Shown: positions 1-7,556, counted from the stretch's first letter. The stretch: 21,514 nt of DNA from Pseudomonadota bacterium (GCA_023431205.1 JAEYXQ010000039.1:1-21514); one strand, 5' to 3'. Translations and numbers: made by a program. Notes: a model not told the origin generated them from the letters alone.

Positions 1-1380
1 CCTTGGATCTAAGAACTCTCCCTTACCAGTACCCCTTGTGCCAAACTGCCGGACAAAACTGCCATCCTTATCGAAAATTTGTATGCGGCTGTTACCAGTA
101 TCCGCGACGATAATGGTGCCATCCGGGGCCACTTCCAGTCCAATGGGGTTAGACAGTTGCCCAGGTTCAGCTCCTGGCGTCCCAAAGCTCCGCAGAAATG
201 CACCGTCAGTTGAAAAGACGGCAATCCGATCGTTGAGTGTGTCGGCAATGAAGACTTCCGACTGGAAGACCTCGATTTCATGAGGAAAACTTAGCTGTGC
301 GTCGGCACCACCTGAATCACCAAAGGCCTCAACGAACTCCCCCTCGCGTGAAAAAGTTTGCACTCTACTGTTGTTAGTATCGGCCACGTAGACGAAATTA
401 TCATCAAGCGTGGCGTCGTAGGGAAAATTGAGCTGACCAGGACCGCTAGATGCTGCCCCGAAGACTCCCGAGACGGAGCCGTCGGGTCCAATAAGCTTGA
501 TGCGGTTGTTCCCCGAGTCCGCAACGATCACGGTCCCAGTCACTGAAGCCGCCACGCCATTCGGGTATGACAGATATTCCAGATCCTGTCCTTGGCCGCC
601 ACTGACGAACAATACTTCGCCCGCAAGGGAGACTTTCAAGATCCTATGGTTATCCATGTCAGACACGATAAGGCTGTTGTCAGAGGAGCTATAGGCCAGC
701 CCGCGCGGGCCTGCTAGTTCTGCGTCCACCAAGGATACGATGGCAAGCTCTCCCCCAGCGTCGGACCTCAGGAGCCGGTTGTTGCCCGTGTCGGATATGT
801 AAATGGTCTGATCGTCCGCGATCGCAATTCCTCTCGGGTTGACCATCTGAGCGTCGCCACTGCCCAGCGTGCCGAACTGGCGAATAAACTCGCCCGTAGC
901 GCTCAAAATCTGCACCCGGTTGTTGTCGGTGTCTGCAACAACGATGCTGCCGTCCTTTGCTATCCCTATTCCTTGAGGTGTATGGAATTCCAACGGACCA
1001 CTTCCCAATGTTCCCACGCTGAACTCGACTTCGCCATCTGATGTCAGGGCAACGATCTGATTGTTTCCGGAGTTTGCAACAATCAACGCGCCGCTAGCCG
1101 ATACGGCAATACCTCTAGGGGAATCTAACGTGATTCCCCCAAGATCAGGGCCAATGACATCAACAATTTGAAGGTCCGTATCGAGGATCAATATTCTGTT
1201 GTTGTTGCTATCGGCGATATAGATTCTATCTTCATCGGCAGCAACTGCCCGCGGACTAGCGAGTGATATGACTTCGACACTAGATCCCCCGAATGAGATC
1301 ATCGGCGCGAATTCCTGCGCACCTGTTTGATTGGCACATGTCAGTGCCAAGATGCCGACCACACAGACCAAATTTCTCAT
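1..1380 (-). CDS. Secreted NHL-repeat beta-propeller protein, partial
   Basis: The frame is open from an ATG at 1380 to base 1 with no stop, so at least 460 residues are present and the C-terminus lies outside the window. Residues 1 to about 21 form a signal peptide (hydrophobic VCVVGILAL, likely cut after TGA), so the product is exported. At least nine NHL repeats of about 40-46 residues follow, each with a PxGIA-like strand and a core such as VADTDNNRVQI or VADSGNNRIKL, ending in a GEFxRQFG-type turn. Nine repeats exceed a single six-bladed propeller. NHL propellers usually bind protein, RNA or ligands and some are lyases; no catalytic residues can be assigned. The Shine-Dalgarno AGGGGG lies about 7 bases upstream. 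Base composition and codon use are less GC-rich than the right-hand part of the window, suggesting acquired DNA. Function unknown. Confidence 0.85.
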   Translation of the reverse strand, partial: MRNLVCVVGILALTCANQTGAQEFAPMISFGGSSVEVISLASPRAVAADEDRIYIADSNNNRILILDTDLQIVDVIGPDLGGITLDSPRGIAVSASGALIVANSGNNQIVALTSDGEVEFSVGTLGSGPLEFHTPQGIGIAKDGSIVVADTDNNRVQILSATGEFIRQFGTLGSGDAQMVNPRGIAIADDQTIYISDTGNNRLLRSDAGGELAIVSLVDAELAGPRGLAYSSSDNSLIVSDMDNHRILKVSLAGEVLFVSGGQGQDLEYLSYPNGVAASVTGTVIVADSGNNRIKLIGPDGSVSGVFGAASSGPGQLNFPYDATLDDNFVYVADTNNSRVQTFSREGEFVEAFGDSGGADAQLSFPHEIEVFQSEVFIADTLNDRIAVFSTDGAFLRSFGTPGAEPGQLSNPIGLEVAPDGTIIVADTGNSRIQIFDKDGSFVRQFGTRGTGKGEFLDPR

Positions 1381-1384
1381 TTTT

Positions 1385-1435
1385 GCTACCCCCTGCCTTG
1401 GAGGGACTATAGCGCACAGCTTGGCTGGGGGTAGC
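1385..1435 (-). promoter_or_regulatory. Inverted repeat that would cover the NHL gene ribosome-binding site
   Basis: GCTACCCCC at 1385-1393 is perfectly complementary to GGGGGTAGC at 1427-1435. Read on the minus strand, the 3' arm contains the Shine-Dalgarno of the NHL gene. If transcription starts upstream of 1435, the leader could fold and sequester the ribosome-binding site. The repeat is seen; the regulatory role is inference, and no convincing promoter was identified to fix the transcript start. Confidence 0.4.
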
Positions 1436-1568
1436 CTTTACTTTTAAGCTGTTCTGGATCGTAAGTAAGAACAGTAGTGGAGCCTCTAGGTAGTCAGCCA
1501 GGCTGCCGCCCAAACGTCCGCCTATTGGTGAAGCCCCCCCAGAAGCCGACAGTCTGCTTCCCACCCCC

Positions 1569-1584
1569 GAGGCTGTGTGAGAAC
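1569..1584 (+). repeat. IS left terminal inverted repeat
   Basis: This is the 16-base arm GAGGCTGTGTGAGAAC at the transposase 3' side. It differs from its partner at 3117-3132 by one base. Confidence 0.75.
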
Positions 1585-1634
1585 TCGCTGCGGCGCTATG
1601 CTGAGTGGGTCGGCGATAAGGCAGCGGGATTCTC

Positions 1635-3074
1635 TTAGCTCCTTATTGCCTTGATGGTGGGGCCGACGCCGGCGACTGCAATAGCGCGCTTGATGTTGTA
1701 GGCCAGGATTGCCAGGCTGGCTTCGGTGGCGACGTTCTTTAGTCCTCGCGTCCGGAAGTGTGTGGCGCCCATCCAGCCCTTGATCGTGCCGAAGACGTGC
1801 TCGACCGTACATCGACGGACCGCCATGGCGTCCGGCATGGCTTCGAGGCGATGTTCCATCGCATCGAGCACGGCCTCGTGCTCCCATCGTCGGATGCGCT
1901 TCTCCTTGCCGGCTGTGCACAGAGGACGAGATGAGCAGGCACCACAAGCCTTCTGGTTGAAGTACACGCTGATGAGCTTGCCGCCTTCCACCCTTGCAAA
2001 GCGCTTCTGGAGGTGTTCGCCTGCAGGGCAGCGATAGGTGTCGGTCTCGGGCTCGTGCACGAACATGGCCTTGCCCCAAAAACCTCGCGCCTGGGCTGGT
2101 GACGTATTCGGCTTGGGTACCATCGAGATGATGCCGGCTTCGGCGCAGGAGCGGATCTGCTCACCCTCATAATATCCACGATCGGCAAGGGCGATCATAT
2201 TAGCAGCGCCGAGCTCGGCCTGTGCCGCCTTGGCCATTTCCAGCAGATGCGAGCGGTCATGCCCTCGGTTCGTCACTGCGTTGGCGACGACGATGTGATG
2301 CTTGGTATCGACCGCCGCCTGGACGTTGTAGCCGACAACACCACGATGATCGCTTCCAGTCGCCATGGCGCGGGCGTCCGGATCGGTGAGCGATACTTGC
2401 TCGTCCGGTGCAGCTTGCAGCTGCTGGCCAATCTCCTCAAGCTCACCAAGCCGCCCACGCAGCGACGCCAGTCGCTCGGTCAGGTGCGCGATCCGTGGTG
2501 TCGCGGGGCCAGTCTCTGCACTGTCGGCTTGCTCAAGCTCGGCGATGTAGCGCGCGATGCTTTCCTCGACATGAGCCTTCCGTCGCGCCAGCTTGCCCTT
2601 GGTGTAGTTCTTCTCGTGCGTGTTCACCGCGCGTAAGCGTGAGCCGTCAATGGCGACCATGCCGCCGCCGACCAAGCCAAGGGCGCGGCAGATGGCAACG
2701 AAGCGCTGACACGCCATTTGGATTGCACTGGCATTGTCATGGCGGAAGTCGGCAATGGTCTTGAAGTCGGGCACCAGCTTGCCGATCAGCCACATCAACT
2801 CGATATTGCGACCCGCCTCGCGTTCCAGCTTTCGGCTCGAGGTCAGCTGATGGAGGTATCCATAAACATAGAGCTTGAGCATGGTGCCTGGCGCGTAGCC
2901 CGGTCTGCCAGTTGATGCCGGCTGGACACGCTCGAAGCCGAGCTCGGCGAGATCGAGTTCATCGACAAATGCATCGATGATGCGGACAGGATTGTCAGCA
3001 TCGACATAGTCCTCAAGGCACGCTGGCAGAAAGCTCGCCTGTTGACGGTCGGCAACTTCAACGAAACGCCCCAT
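1635..3074 (-). CDS. IS1182-family DDE transposase
   Basis: The product has 479 residues, full length for the family. The N-terminal domain carries the typical PACLEDYVDADNPVR and GRPGYAP segments. The presumed catalytic triad is D143 (in VAIDGSRLRA), D298 (in IALADRGYY) and E425 (in TVEHVFGTIKGW). A Cys cluster at C377, C380 and C386 resembles the zinc-like motif common in this family. An ATG at 3074 with GGGGG 7-11 bases upstream is preferred; an in-frame TTG 24 bases further up (3098) is possible. No frameshift or internal stop is seen, so the gene looks intact. It is flanked by the terminal repeats at 1569-1584 and 3117-3132. Confidence 0.93.
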   Translation of the reverse strand: MGRFVEVADRQQASFLPACLEDYVDADNPVRIIDAFVDELDLAELGFERVQPASTGRPGYAPGTMLKLYVYGYLHQLTSSRKLEREAGRNIELMWLIGKLVPDFKTIADFRHDNASAIQMACQRFVAICRALGLVGGGMVAIDGSRLRAVNTHEKNYTKGKLARRKAHVEESIARYIAELEQADSAETGPATPRIAHLTERLASLRGRLGELEEIGQQLQAAPDEQVSLTDPDARAMATGSDHRGVVGYNVQAAVDTKHHIVVANAVTNRGHDRSHLLEMAKAAQAELGAANMIALADRGYYEGEQIRSCAEAGIISMVPKPNTSPAQARGFWGKAMFVHEPETDTYRCPAGEHLQKRFARVEGGKLISVYFNQKACGACSSRPLCTAGKEKRIRRWEHEAVLDAMEHRLEAMPDAMAVRRCTVEHVFGTIKGWMGATHFRTRGLKNVATEASLAILAYNIKRAIAVAGVGPTIKAIRS

Positions 3075-3116
3075 GCGGCACCCCCGAAGCAGTGCCAAAT
3101 CATAGCATGATCAGAG

Positions 3117-3132
3117 GTTTTCACACAGCCTC
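3117..3132 (-). repeat. IS right terminal inverted repeat
   Basis: On the minus strand this reads GAGGCTGTGTGAAAAC. It lies about 45 bases upstream of the transposase start and pairs with 1569-1584. Confidence 0.75.
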
Positions 3133-3368
3133 CACCCCATCGCTGCCATCTAGGCTCAGGCCTGGAGCAGCCGTTTGGCCTTCCGGCTGCTTTGTCATCG
3201 TGCGCCCCCCTATAAGGTCCCGGAAGAGTGCGAGCCCTGCGCCTAAGTTCACCTTAACGCGCGTGCCCTTAGAAGAGCGGCAGGTATGGAGCCGTGGCTG
3301 CCGAAAGCTGTCGGTCCGCTTGCCACCCCTTCAAGATCGACACCACCTGGCCAGCCTAGAGCTATCGG

Positions 3369-3391
3369 GGCCGCACCACGGGGGTGCGGCC
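3369..3391 (-). terminator. Hairpin after the ring-cleaving dioxygenase gene
   Basis: GGCCGCACC and GGTGCGGCC form a perfect 9-bp stem with a 5-base loop, starting 12 bases past the stop codon of the minus-strand dioxygenase gene. No long T-run follows on the minus strand, so termination efficiency is uncertain. The rest of 3133-3403, between the IS and this gene, shows no gene I can support. Confidence 0.55.
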
Positions 3392-3403
3392 ACGGGGATC
3401 AGG

Positions 3404-4357
3404 TCAGTCCAGCGGCTTGAGGCCGGCTTCAATCTGGGCCCGCCGGCCTTCGAGGAAGGGGGGCAGGGAGAGGCTTTCGCCCAGCGTTTCGAGCGGTTCG
3501 TCGGCGGTGAAGCCGGGGACGTCGGTGGCGATCTCGAACAGGATGCCGTTGGGCTCGCGAAAGTAGAGCGAGGTGAAATAGAAGCGCTCCACTTCACCCG
3601 ACGAGCGGATGCCGAACCGGTTCACGCGCTCGATCCACTGCGCCAGCGTATCCTGGTCGGGGGTGCGGAAGGCGACGTGGTGGACCCCGCCGGCGCCGGG
3701 GCGGGCGCGCGACAGGTTGGGGTCGACCACCACATGCACCTCGGCCGCCGGGCCGCCGGGGCCCATCTCGAACACGTGCGTCTCGGCCATGCCGTTGGCG
3801 GCAGGGTACTGCCGGACCTTGCGCATGTTCATCACCTCGGTGAGCATCGCCTCGGTGGGCGCCAGCGCCGGCACCGCCATGCTGATGGGGCCTAGGCCGA
3901 TGATCTGCCGTTCGGCCGGCACCGGCGACTTCTGCCAGGGCACGACCTTGTTCCGCTCGTCGATCACCAGGCGAAAGCGCTGGCCCTCGAAATCCTCGAA
4001 GTCGAACGACAGCTGGCCGTTGCGCGGCTTGATGGCGCTGGTGCCGACGCCGTGGGTCTGCAGGTGCTCCTTCCACCAGTTCAGCGAGTCTTCACTATCG
4101 ACCCTCAGCCCGGTGCGGCTCACCGTGTGGTTGCCGCGGCGCTCGCGCAGGGTGTTGAAGTCGAAAAAGGTGAGGTCGGCGCCGGGCGAGGCGACGCCGT
4201 CACCATAGAACAGGTGGTAGGCGGTGGTGTCGTCCTGGTTCACGGTCTTCTTGATCAGCCGCATGCCCAGCGTCCGGGTATAGAACTCGACGTTCTTTTT
4301 GGCTTCGGCGGTGACGGCGGTGAGGTGGTGGATGCCTCCGAGTTCAAGCGTGGTCAT
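3404..4357 (-). CDS. Ring-cleaving dioxygenase, two-domain VOC family (PcpA/MhqO/LinE-like)
   Basis: This 317-residue protein has two VOC (glyoxalase/extradiol dioxygenase) modules, about residues 7-140 and 150-290. Predicted Fe(II) ligands are H11 (GGIHHLT), H227 (GGVHHVAF) and E275 (GILFEIATD), the arrangement known for PcpA-type hydroquinone dioxygenases. The family cleaves hydroquinone or chlorohydroquinone rings or related quinol compounds; in Firmicutes MhqO is tied to quinone stress. The exact substrate cannot be read from sequence. The ATG at 4357 is chosen over longer frames because AGGAG sits 8 bases upstream and the protein then opens with the conserved first VOC strand. No other aromatic catabolic gene is adjacent, so it acts as a stand-alone unit here, possibly in detoxification. 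It is transcribed away from the DNA-repair pair. Confidence 0.9.
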   Translation of the reverse strand: MTTLELGGIHHLTAVTAEAKKNVEFYTRTLGMRLIKKTVNQDDTTAYHLFYGDGVASPGADLTFFDFNTLRERRGNHTVSRTGLRVDSEDSLNWWKEHLQTHGVGTSAIKPRNGQLSFDFEDFEGQRFRLVIDERNKVVPWQKSPVPAERQIIGLGPISMAVPALAPTEAMLTEVMNMRKVRQYPAANGMAETHVFEMGPGGPAAEVHVVVDPNLSRARPGAGGVHHVAFRTPDQDTLAQWIERVNRFGIRSSGEVERFYFTSLYFREPNGILFEIATDVPGFTADEPLETLGESLSLPPFLEGRRAQIEAGLKPLD

Positions 4358-4485
4358 GGTGGTTCTCCTGACGGCCGCGGCGCGGCGCTGTTGAGGAGAA
4401 TGTAGTCGGCATCCGCCAGGTTGTGCAGATGGACAATGGCAACGCACTGGTGCGGATCGGTGAACGACGCTTGCCTTGCTGCGTA

Positions 4486-4515
4486 GACCTCATGGTGAGC
4501 CTGTCGAACCACGAG
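4486..4515 (+). repeat. REP-like hairpin, copy 1
   Basis: The arms CTCATGGT and ACCACGAG pair (one G-T) around the loop GAGCCTGTCGA. Copy 2 at 4562-4592 is the same unit inverted, with GAGCTTGTCGA as its loop. The middle stem bases differ between copies (TGGT/ACCA against TCCT/AGGA) in a compensatory way. Confidence 0.7.
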
Positions 4516-4521
4516 AGCCTG

Positions 4522-4539
4522 CCCCCGCGAAAGCGGGGG
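4522..4539. repeat. GAAA-loop GC hairpin between the REP copies
   Basis: CCCCCGC (4522-4528) and GCGGGGG (4533-4539) form a perfect 7-bp stem closed by the tetraloop GAAA. It sits between the two inverted REP-like units and completes a BIME-like composite element. Confidence 0.65.
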
Positions 4540-4561
4540 GGCGGTAACACCGTGGCCGCCA

Positions 4562-4592
4562 CCTCGTCCTTCGACAAGCTCAGGAAGAGGTC
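4562..4592 (-). repeat. REP-like hairpin, copy 2 (inverted)
   Basis: CCTCGTCCT pairs with AGGAAGAGG (8 of 9) around a loop containing TCGACAAGCTC, the complement of the copy-1 loop. Orientation is opposite to copy 1. Confidence 0.7.
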
Positions 4593-4686
4593 TACTGAAG
4601 CTGCAGGCCCCACCGATCACATCTTGCCGACCCCGCTTCCGCTCCATCATCCGCTGCGTTACTGCTGGTGAACAAAGGAAGAACGC

Positions 4687-5940
4687 ATGGTCGCTCTCAA
4701 CATCAGCCAGAAGCTCGCCGTCCTTGCCGACGCCGCCAAGTACGATGCCTCCTGCGCCTCGAGCGGCAGCGAGAAGCGCAACAGCGCCGGCACCGGCGGG
4801 ATCGGCTCGACCGAGGGGCACGGCATCTGCCACTCCTATGCGCCGGACGGCCGCTGCATCAGCCTGCTCAAAGTGCTGCTGACCAATTTCTGCATCTATG
4901 ACTGCGCCTATTGCATCAACCGCTCGTCCTCCAATGTGCAGCGGGCGCGGTTCACGGTGGAAGAGGTGGTGCGGCTGACGCTCGACTTCTACAAGCGCAA
5001 CTACATCGAAGGGCTGTTCCTCTCCTCGGGCATCATCCGCTCGCCGGACCACACCATGGAGGAACTGGTGCGGGTGGCGCGCACCCTGCGCGAGACGCAT
5101 CGCTTCGCCGGCTATATCCACCTCAAGGTCATCCCCAATGCCGACCCGGCGCTGCTGGCGGAGGCCGGGCGGTGGGCCGACCGGCTGTCGACCAATATCG
5201 AACTGCCCACCGACGGGGCACTCGAAACCCTTGCACCGGAAAAGAAGCCGAGCGAAATCCGCACCGCCATGGCGCGGTTGCGGGGCAAGCTCGACGAGGC
5301 CGAGGACGGTGTGCCCAAAGAGGGCGCGCTCAACAGCAAGGCGCGGCCGGCCCGCTTCGCCCCGGCCGGGCAGTCGACGCAGATGATCGTCGGGGCGGAC
5401 GGGGCCGACGACGCCGCCATCCTCAGCCGGGCCGCGGGCCTTTACTCGGGCTACCGGCTGAAGCGCGTCTACTACTCGGCCTTCTCGCCCATTCCCGATG
5501 CCAGTTCGCGCCTGCCCGTGGCGGCGCCGCCGCTGATGCGCGAGCACCGGCTCTACCAGGCCGACTGGCTGATCCGCTTTTACGGCTTCGACGTGCCGGA
5601 GATCGTCGAGGGCGGGGAGGCGGGCCATCTCGACCTTGCCGTCGATCCCAAGCTCGCCTGGGCGCTGAAGCGCCGCGACCAGTTCCCGGTCGACGTCAAC
5701 CGCGCCCAGCGCGAGATGCTGCTGCGGGTGCCGGGGCTTGGCGTAAAGACGGTCGACCGCATTCTCTCCACCCGCCGCCACCACCGGCTGCGGCTCGACG
5801 ACGTCGCCCGCATAGCGGGCTCGATCGACAAGGCGCGCCCCTTCATCGCCGCGGCCGACTGGTCGCCTGGCGGGCTGACCGACGACGCGAAGCTGCGCCA
5901 GAAGCTGGCGCCGCCGCCGGAGCAGTTGGCGCTGTTCTGA
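4687..5940 (+). CDS. Putative DNA modification/repair radical SAM protein (UDG-linked)
   Basis: The product has 417 residues. The radical-SAM cluster motif CxxxCxxC is C69, C73 and C76 (NFCIYDCAYC), binding a [4Fe-4S] cluster used to split S-adenosylmethionine. The C-terminus has a helix-hairpin-helix at about residues 342-375 (RVPGLGVKTVDRILSTRR), a non-specific DNA-binding element. This architecture and the gene order match the family found beside uracil-DNA-glycosylase-like proteins (the rSAM_link_UDG type). The reaction is unknown. The ATG has AAGGAAG about 7 bases upstream. Its stop overlaps the next start by one base (TGATG), so the two are almost certainly co-translated. The product is expected to be cytosolic and to act on nucleic acid. 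Confidence 0.92.
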   Translation: MVALNISQKLAVLADAAKYDASCASSGSEKRNSAGTGGIGSTEGHGICHSYAPDGRCISLLKVLLTNFCIYDCAYCINRSSSNVQRARFTVEEVVRLTLDFYKRNYIEGLFLSSGIIRSPDHTMEELVRVARTLRETHRFAGYIHLKVIPNADPALLAEAGRWADRLSTNIELPTDGALETLAPEKKPSEIRTAMARLRGKLDEAEDGVPKEGALNSKARPARFAPAGQSTQMIVGADGADDAAILSRAAGLYSGYRLKRVYYSAFSPIPDASSRLPVAAPPLMREHRLYQADWLIRFYGFDVPEIVEGGEAGHLDLAVDPKLAWALKRRDQFPVDVNRAQREMLLRVPGLGVKTVDRILSTRRHHRLRLDDVARIAGSIDKARPFIAAADWSPGGLTDDAKLRQKLAPPPEQLALF

Positions 5941-7397
5941 TGCTGTCGGTTCGTCTTCAGTCGCTCAACGATTTCGCCGAATGGCGCGGCAAGGCGCGCC
6001 AGCTGCTCGCCGCGGGCGTGGCCCCCGAGCAGGTCGTCTGGCGCATCGAGGGCGACGAGAACGGTCTGTTCGAAGCCGGCGACTCGATGCTGCCGGAGGC
6101 GCAGCCGGGCACAGTGGGGACGGTGCCGCGCCAGTTCATCGAGGCGGCGGAGATCGCCATCAACCATTCCGACCCGCAGCGCTTCGCGCTTTTGTACCGG
6201 CAGTTGTGGCGATTGCAGAAAGATCCCGGATTGCTTGCCGATGCGGCCGATGCCGGTAACGGAAAGCTGTCGGAATTCTGCAAATCGGTGCGCCGCGACA
6301 GCCACAAGATGAAGGCGTTCGTGCGCTTCCGCTCCATCGCCGGCACCGACGGCAGCGAGCGGTTCGCGGCCTGGTTCGAGCCCGAACACTATACCCTCGA
6401 GATGACCGCCCCGTTCTTCGCCCGCCGCTTCGACGGCATGGTCTGGGCGGTGGTAACCCCTTACAGATCAGTGACTTGGGACTCCGAGACCCTGGTGTTC
6501 GGCCCCGGAGGCCAGAAGAGCGACGTGCCGGCGGAGGATGCGGTGGAAGAGGACTGGAAGACCTATTTTTCCTCGATCTTCAACCCGGCACGGCTCAAGG
6601 TGTCGATGATGAAGTCGGAGATGCCGGTCAAATACTGGCGCAACCTGCCCGAAGCCGAGCGCATTGCGCCATTGATCCGCAACGCCCGGCAGATGGAGCA
6701 GGAGATGATCGCCCGCGCCGCCAGCGAACCGCCCGCCCGCCACCTGCGGCAGCAGGCGCGTGCTGCCCTGGAGGAGCAAGCACCCGAGGAGATCAAGTCG
6801 CTCGCCGATGCGCGCGCGGCGATCGAGGGCTGTCGCCGCTGCCCGCTCTACGAACACGCCACCCAAGCGGTGTTCGGCGAGGGCCCGGCGCGCGCGGAGG
6901 TGATGTTGGTCGGCGAGCAGCCGGGCGATCAGGAGGACCTTGCCGGCAAGCCGTTCATCGGCCCGGCCGGGCAGGTGCTGGACGAGGTGATCGAAACCGT
7001 CGGCATCGACCGCCGTCGGGTCTATGTCACCAATGCGGTCAAGCATTTCAAGTTCGAGCCGCGCGGCAAGCGCCGCATACACCAGCGTCCGGATGCCGGC
7101 GAGGTCGCGGCCTGCCGCTTCTGGCTCAACCTCGAGATCGGCTTCGTCAAGCCGAAGGTGATCGTGGCGCTGGGCGCCACGGCTGCTACCAGCCTGTTGG
7201 GCAAGACCGCGACAATCAGCAAGCTGCGCGGCGCCCCGATCGAGATGGAAGATGGCACGATCCTGTTCGTGACCAATCACCCGTCCTACCTGCTCCGCAT
7301 TCCCGATGCCGAAGGCAGAGCGCGAGAAAGGGTCAAGTTCGAGGCCGATCTGGTGCTGGTGCGCGAGGCCATCGAAGCCGATGCGTCGGGCGGTTGA
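5940..7397 (+). CDS. udgX: UdgX-type uracil-DNA binding protein with N-terminal DNA-metabolism module
   Basis: The 485-residue product has two modules. Residues 1 to about 260 match the uncharacterised 'probable DNA metabolism protein' domain that accompanies the radical-SAM gene. Residues about 285-480 are a UdgX-class uracil-DNA glycosylase fold: GEQPGDQED at 325-333, VTNAVKHFKF at 363-372, the diagnostic KRRIH loop at 377-381, and NHPSYLLR at 446-453. H381 corresponds to the His by which mycobacterial UdgX becomes covalently linked to DNA after excising uracil. Iron-sulfur candidates are C298, C301 and C392; the fourth family-4 Cys position is occupied by H369. The longer frame reading back to 4911 is rejected because it crosses the radical-SAM gene. 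The start ATG overlaps the upstream stop, so this is a two-gene operon. Confidence 0.92.
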   Translation: MLSVRLQSLNDFAEWRGKARQLLAAGVAPEQVVWRIEGDENGLFEAGDSMLPEAQPGTVGTVPRQFIEAAEIAINHSDPQRFALLYRQLWRLQKDPGLLADAADAGNGKLSEFCKSVRRDSHKMKAFVRFRSIAGTDGSERFAAWFEPEHYTLEMTAPFFARRFDGMVWAVVTPYRSVTWDSETLVFGPGGQKSDVPAEDAVEEDWKTYFSSIFNPARLKVSMMKSEMPVKYWRNLPEAERIAPLIRNARQMEQEMIARAASEPPARHLRQQARAALEEQAPEEIKSLADARAAIEGCRRCPLYEHATQAVFGEGPARAEVMLVGEQPGDQEDLAGKPFIGPAGQVLDEVIETVGIDRRRVYVTNAVKHFKFEPRGKRRIHQRPDAGEVAACRFWLNLEIGFVKPKVIVALGATAATSLLGKTATISKLRGAPIEMEDGTILFVTNHPSYLLRIPDAEGRARERVKFEADLVLVREAIEADASGG

Positions 7398-7414
7398 CAT
7401 CGCCGCCGTCCCGC

Positions 7415-7443
7415 TTGACACCGCCGAGCGGTCCCCCTAGGTA
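7415..7443 (+). promoter_or_regulatory. Candidate promoter of the tRNA gene
   Basis: A perfect -35 TTGACA (7415-7420) is followed by a 17-base spacer and TAGGTA (7438-7443), a weak -10. The tRNA 5' end is 37 bases further on. The -10 match is poor, so this is a moderate call. Confidence 0.45.
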
Positions 7444-7479
7444 GAGCCCCGCGCCGGCGCCTCGCCGGGCCCCTCCTGG

Positions 7480-7556
7480 GGCGGAGTAGCTCAGTTGGTT
7501 AGAGCAGCGGAATCATAATCCGCGTGTCGGGGGTTCAAGTCCCTCCTCCGCTACCA
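7480..7556 (+). tRNA. tRNA-Met (CAU), elongator type
   Basis: A full cloverleaf can be drawn. The acceptor stem is GGCGGAG/CTCCGCT with a G-T closing pair. The D arm contains AGCTCAGTTGGTTAGAGC. The anticodon stem is GCGGA/TCCGC around the loop ATCATAA (anticodon CAT). The T arm is GGGGG-TTCAAGT-CCCTC, and CCA is encoded. G1-U72 and the absence of three G-C pairs below the anticodon argue against an initiator. The main alternative is tRNA-Ile2, whose CAU anticodon is modified to lysidine; this cannot be excluded from the gene alone. The 3' 22 bases overlap the end of a minus-strand lacI gene. Confidence 0.92.

Larger units (their letters stand above)
1568..3132 (-). mobile_element. IS1182-family insertion sequence
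   Basis: The element is about 1.56 kb with one transposase gene. The left terminal repeat GAGGCTGTGTGAGAAC (1569-1584) matches the reverse complement of 3117-3132 at 15 of 16 positions. The hexamer CACCCC directly flanks both ends (1562-1567 and 3133-3138), which could be a target duplication, though a short GC-rich match can be chance. Length and content fit a complete, potentially active copy. Confidence 0.8.
4358..4686. other. Divergent intergenic region with REP-like repeats
   Basis: This 329-base non-coding stretch lies between the divergent dioxygenase and radical-SAM genes. It holds three hairpins (4486-4515, 4522-4539, 4562-4592). No convincing ORF is present; promoters for both genes must lie here, but none is clear enough to call. 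Confidence 0.6.

Noticed and set aside
3092..3895. 267-residue plus-strand open frame spanning the IS edge and dioxygenase 3' end
   Set aside because: It crosses the IS terminal repeat and runs antisense to the dioxygenase; no support as a gene.
4354..5784. 476-residue minus-strand open frame over the radical-SAM gene
   Set aside because: It is antisense to a gene with clear motifs and overlaps the dioxygenase start; no recognisable domain.
4911..5939. Long in-frame extension upstream of the UdgX gene (would give 828 residues)
   Set aside because: It runs through the radical-SAM gene in another frame, is composed of Arg/Ala/Gly-rich low-quality sequence, and the ATG at 5940 gives the conserved N-terminus.
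7480..7556. tRNA-Ile2 (lysidine CAU) or initiator tRNA-Met identity
   Set aside because: Initiator features (mismatched first pair, three G-C pairs under the anticodon) are absent. Ile2 is not excluded, but the sequence resembles the common alphaproteobacterial elongator tRNA-Met.
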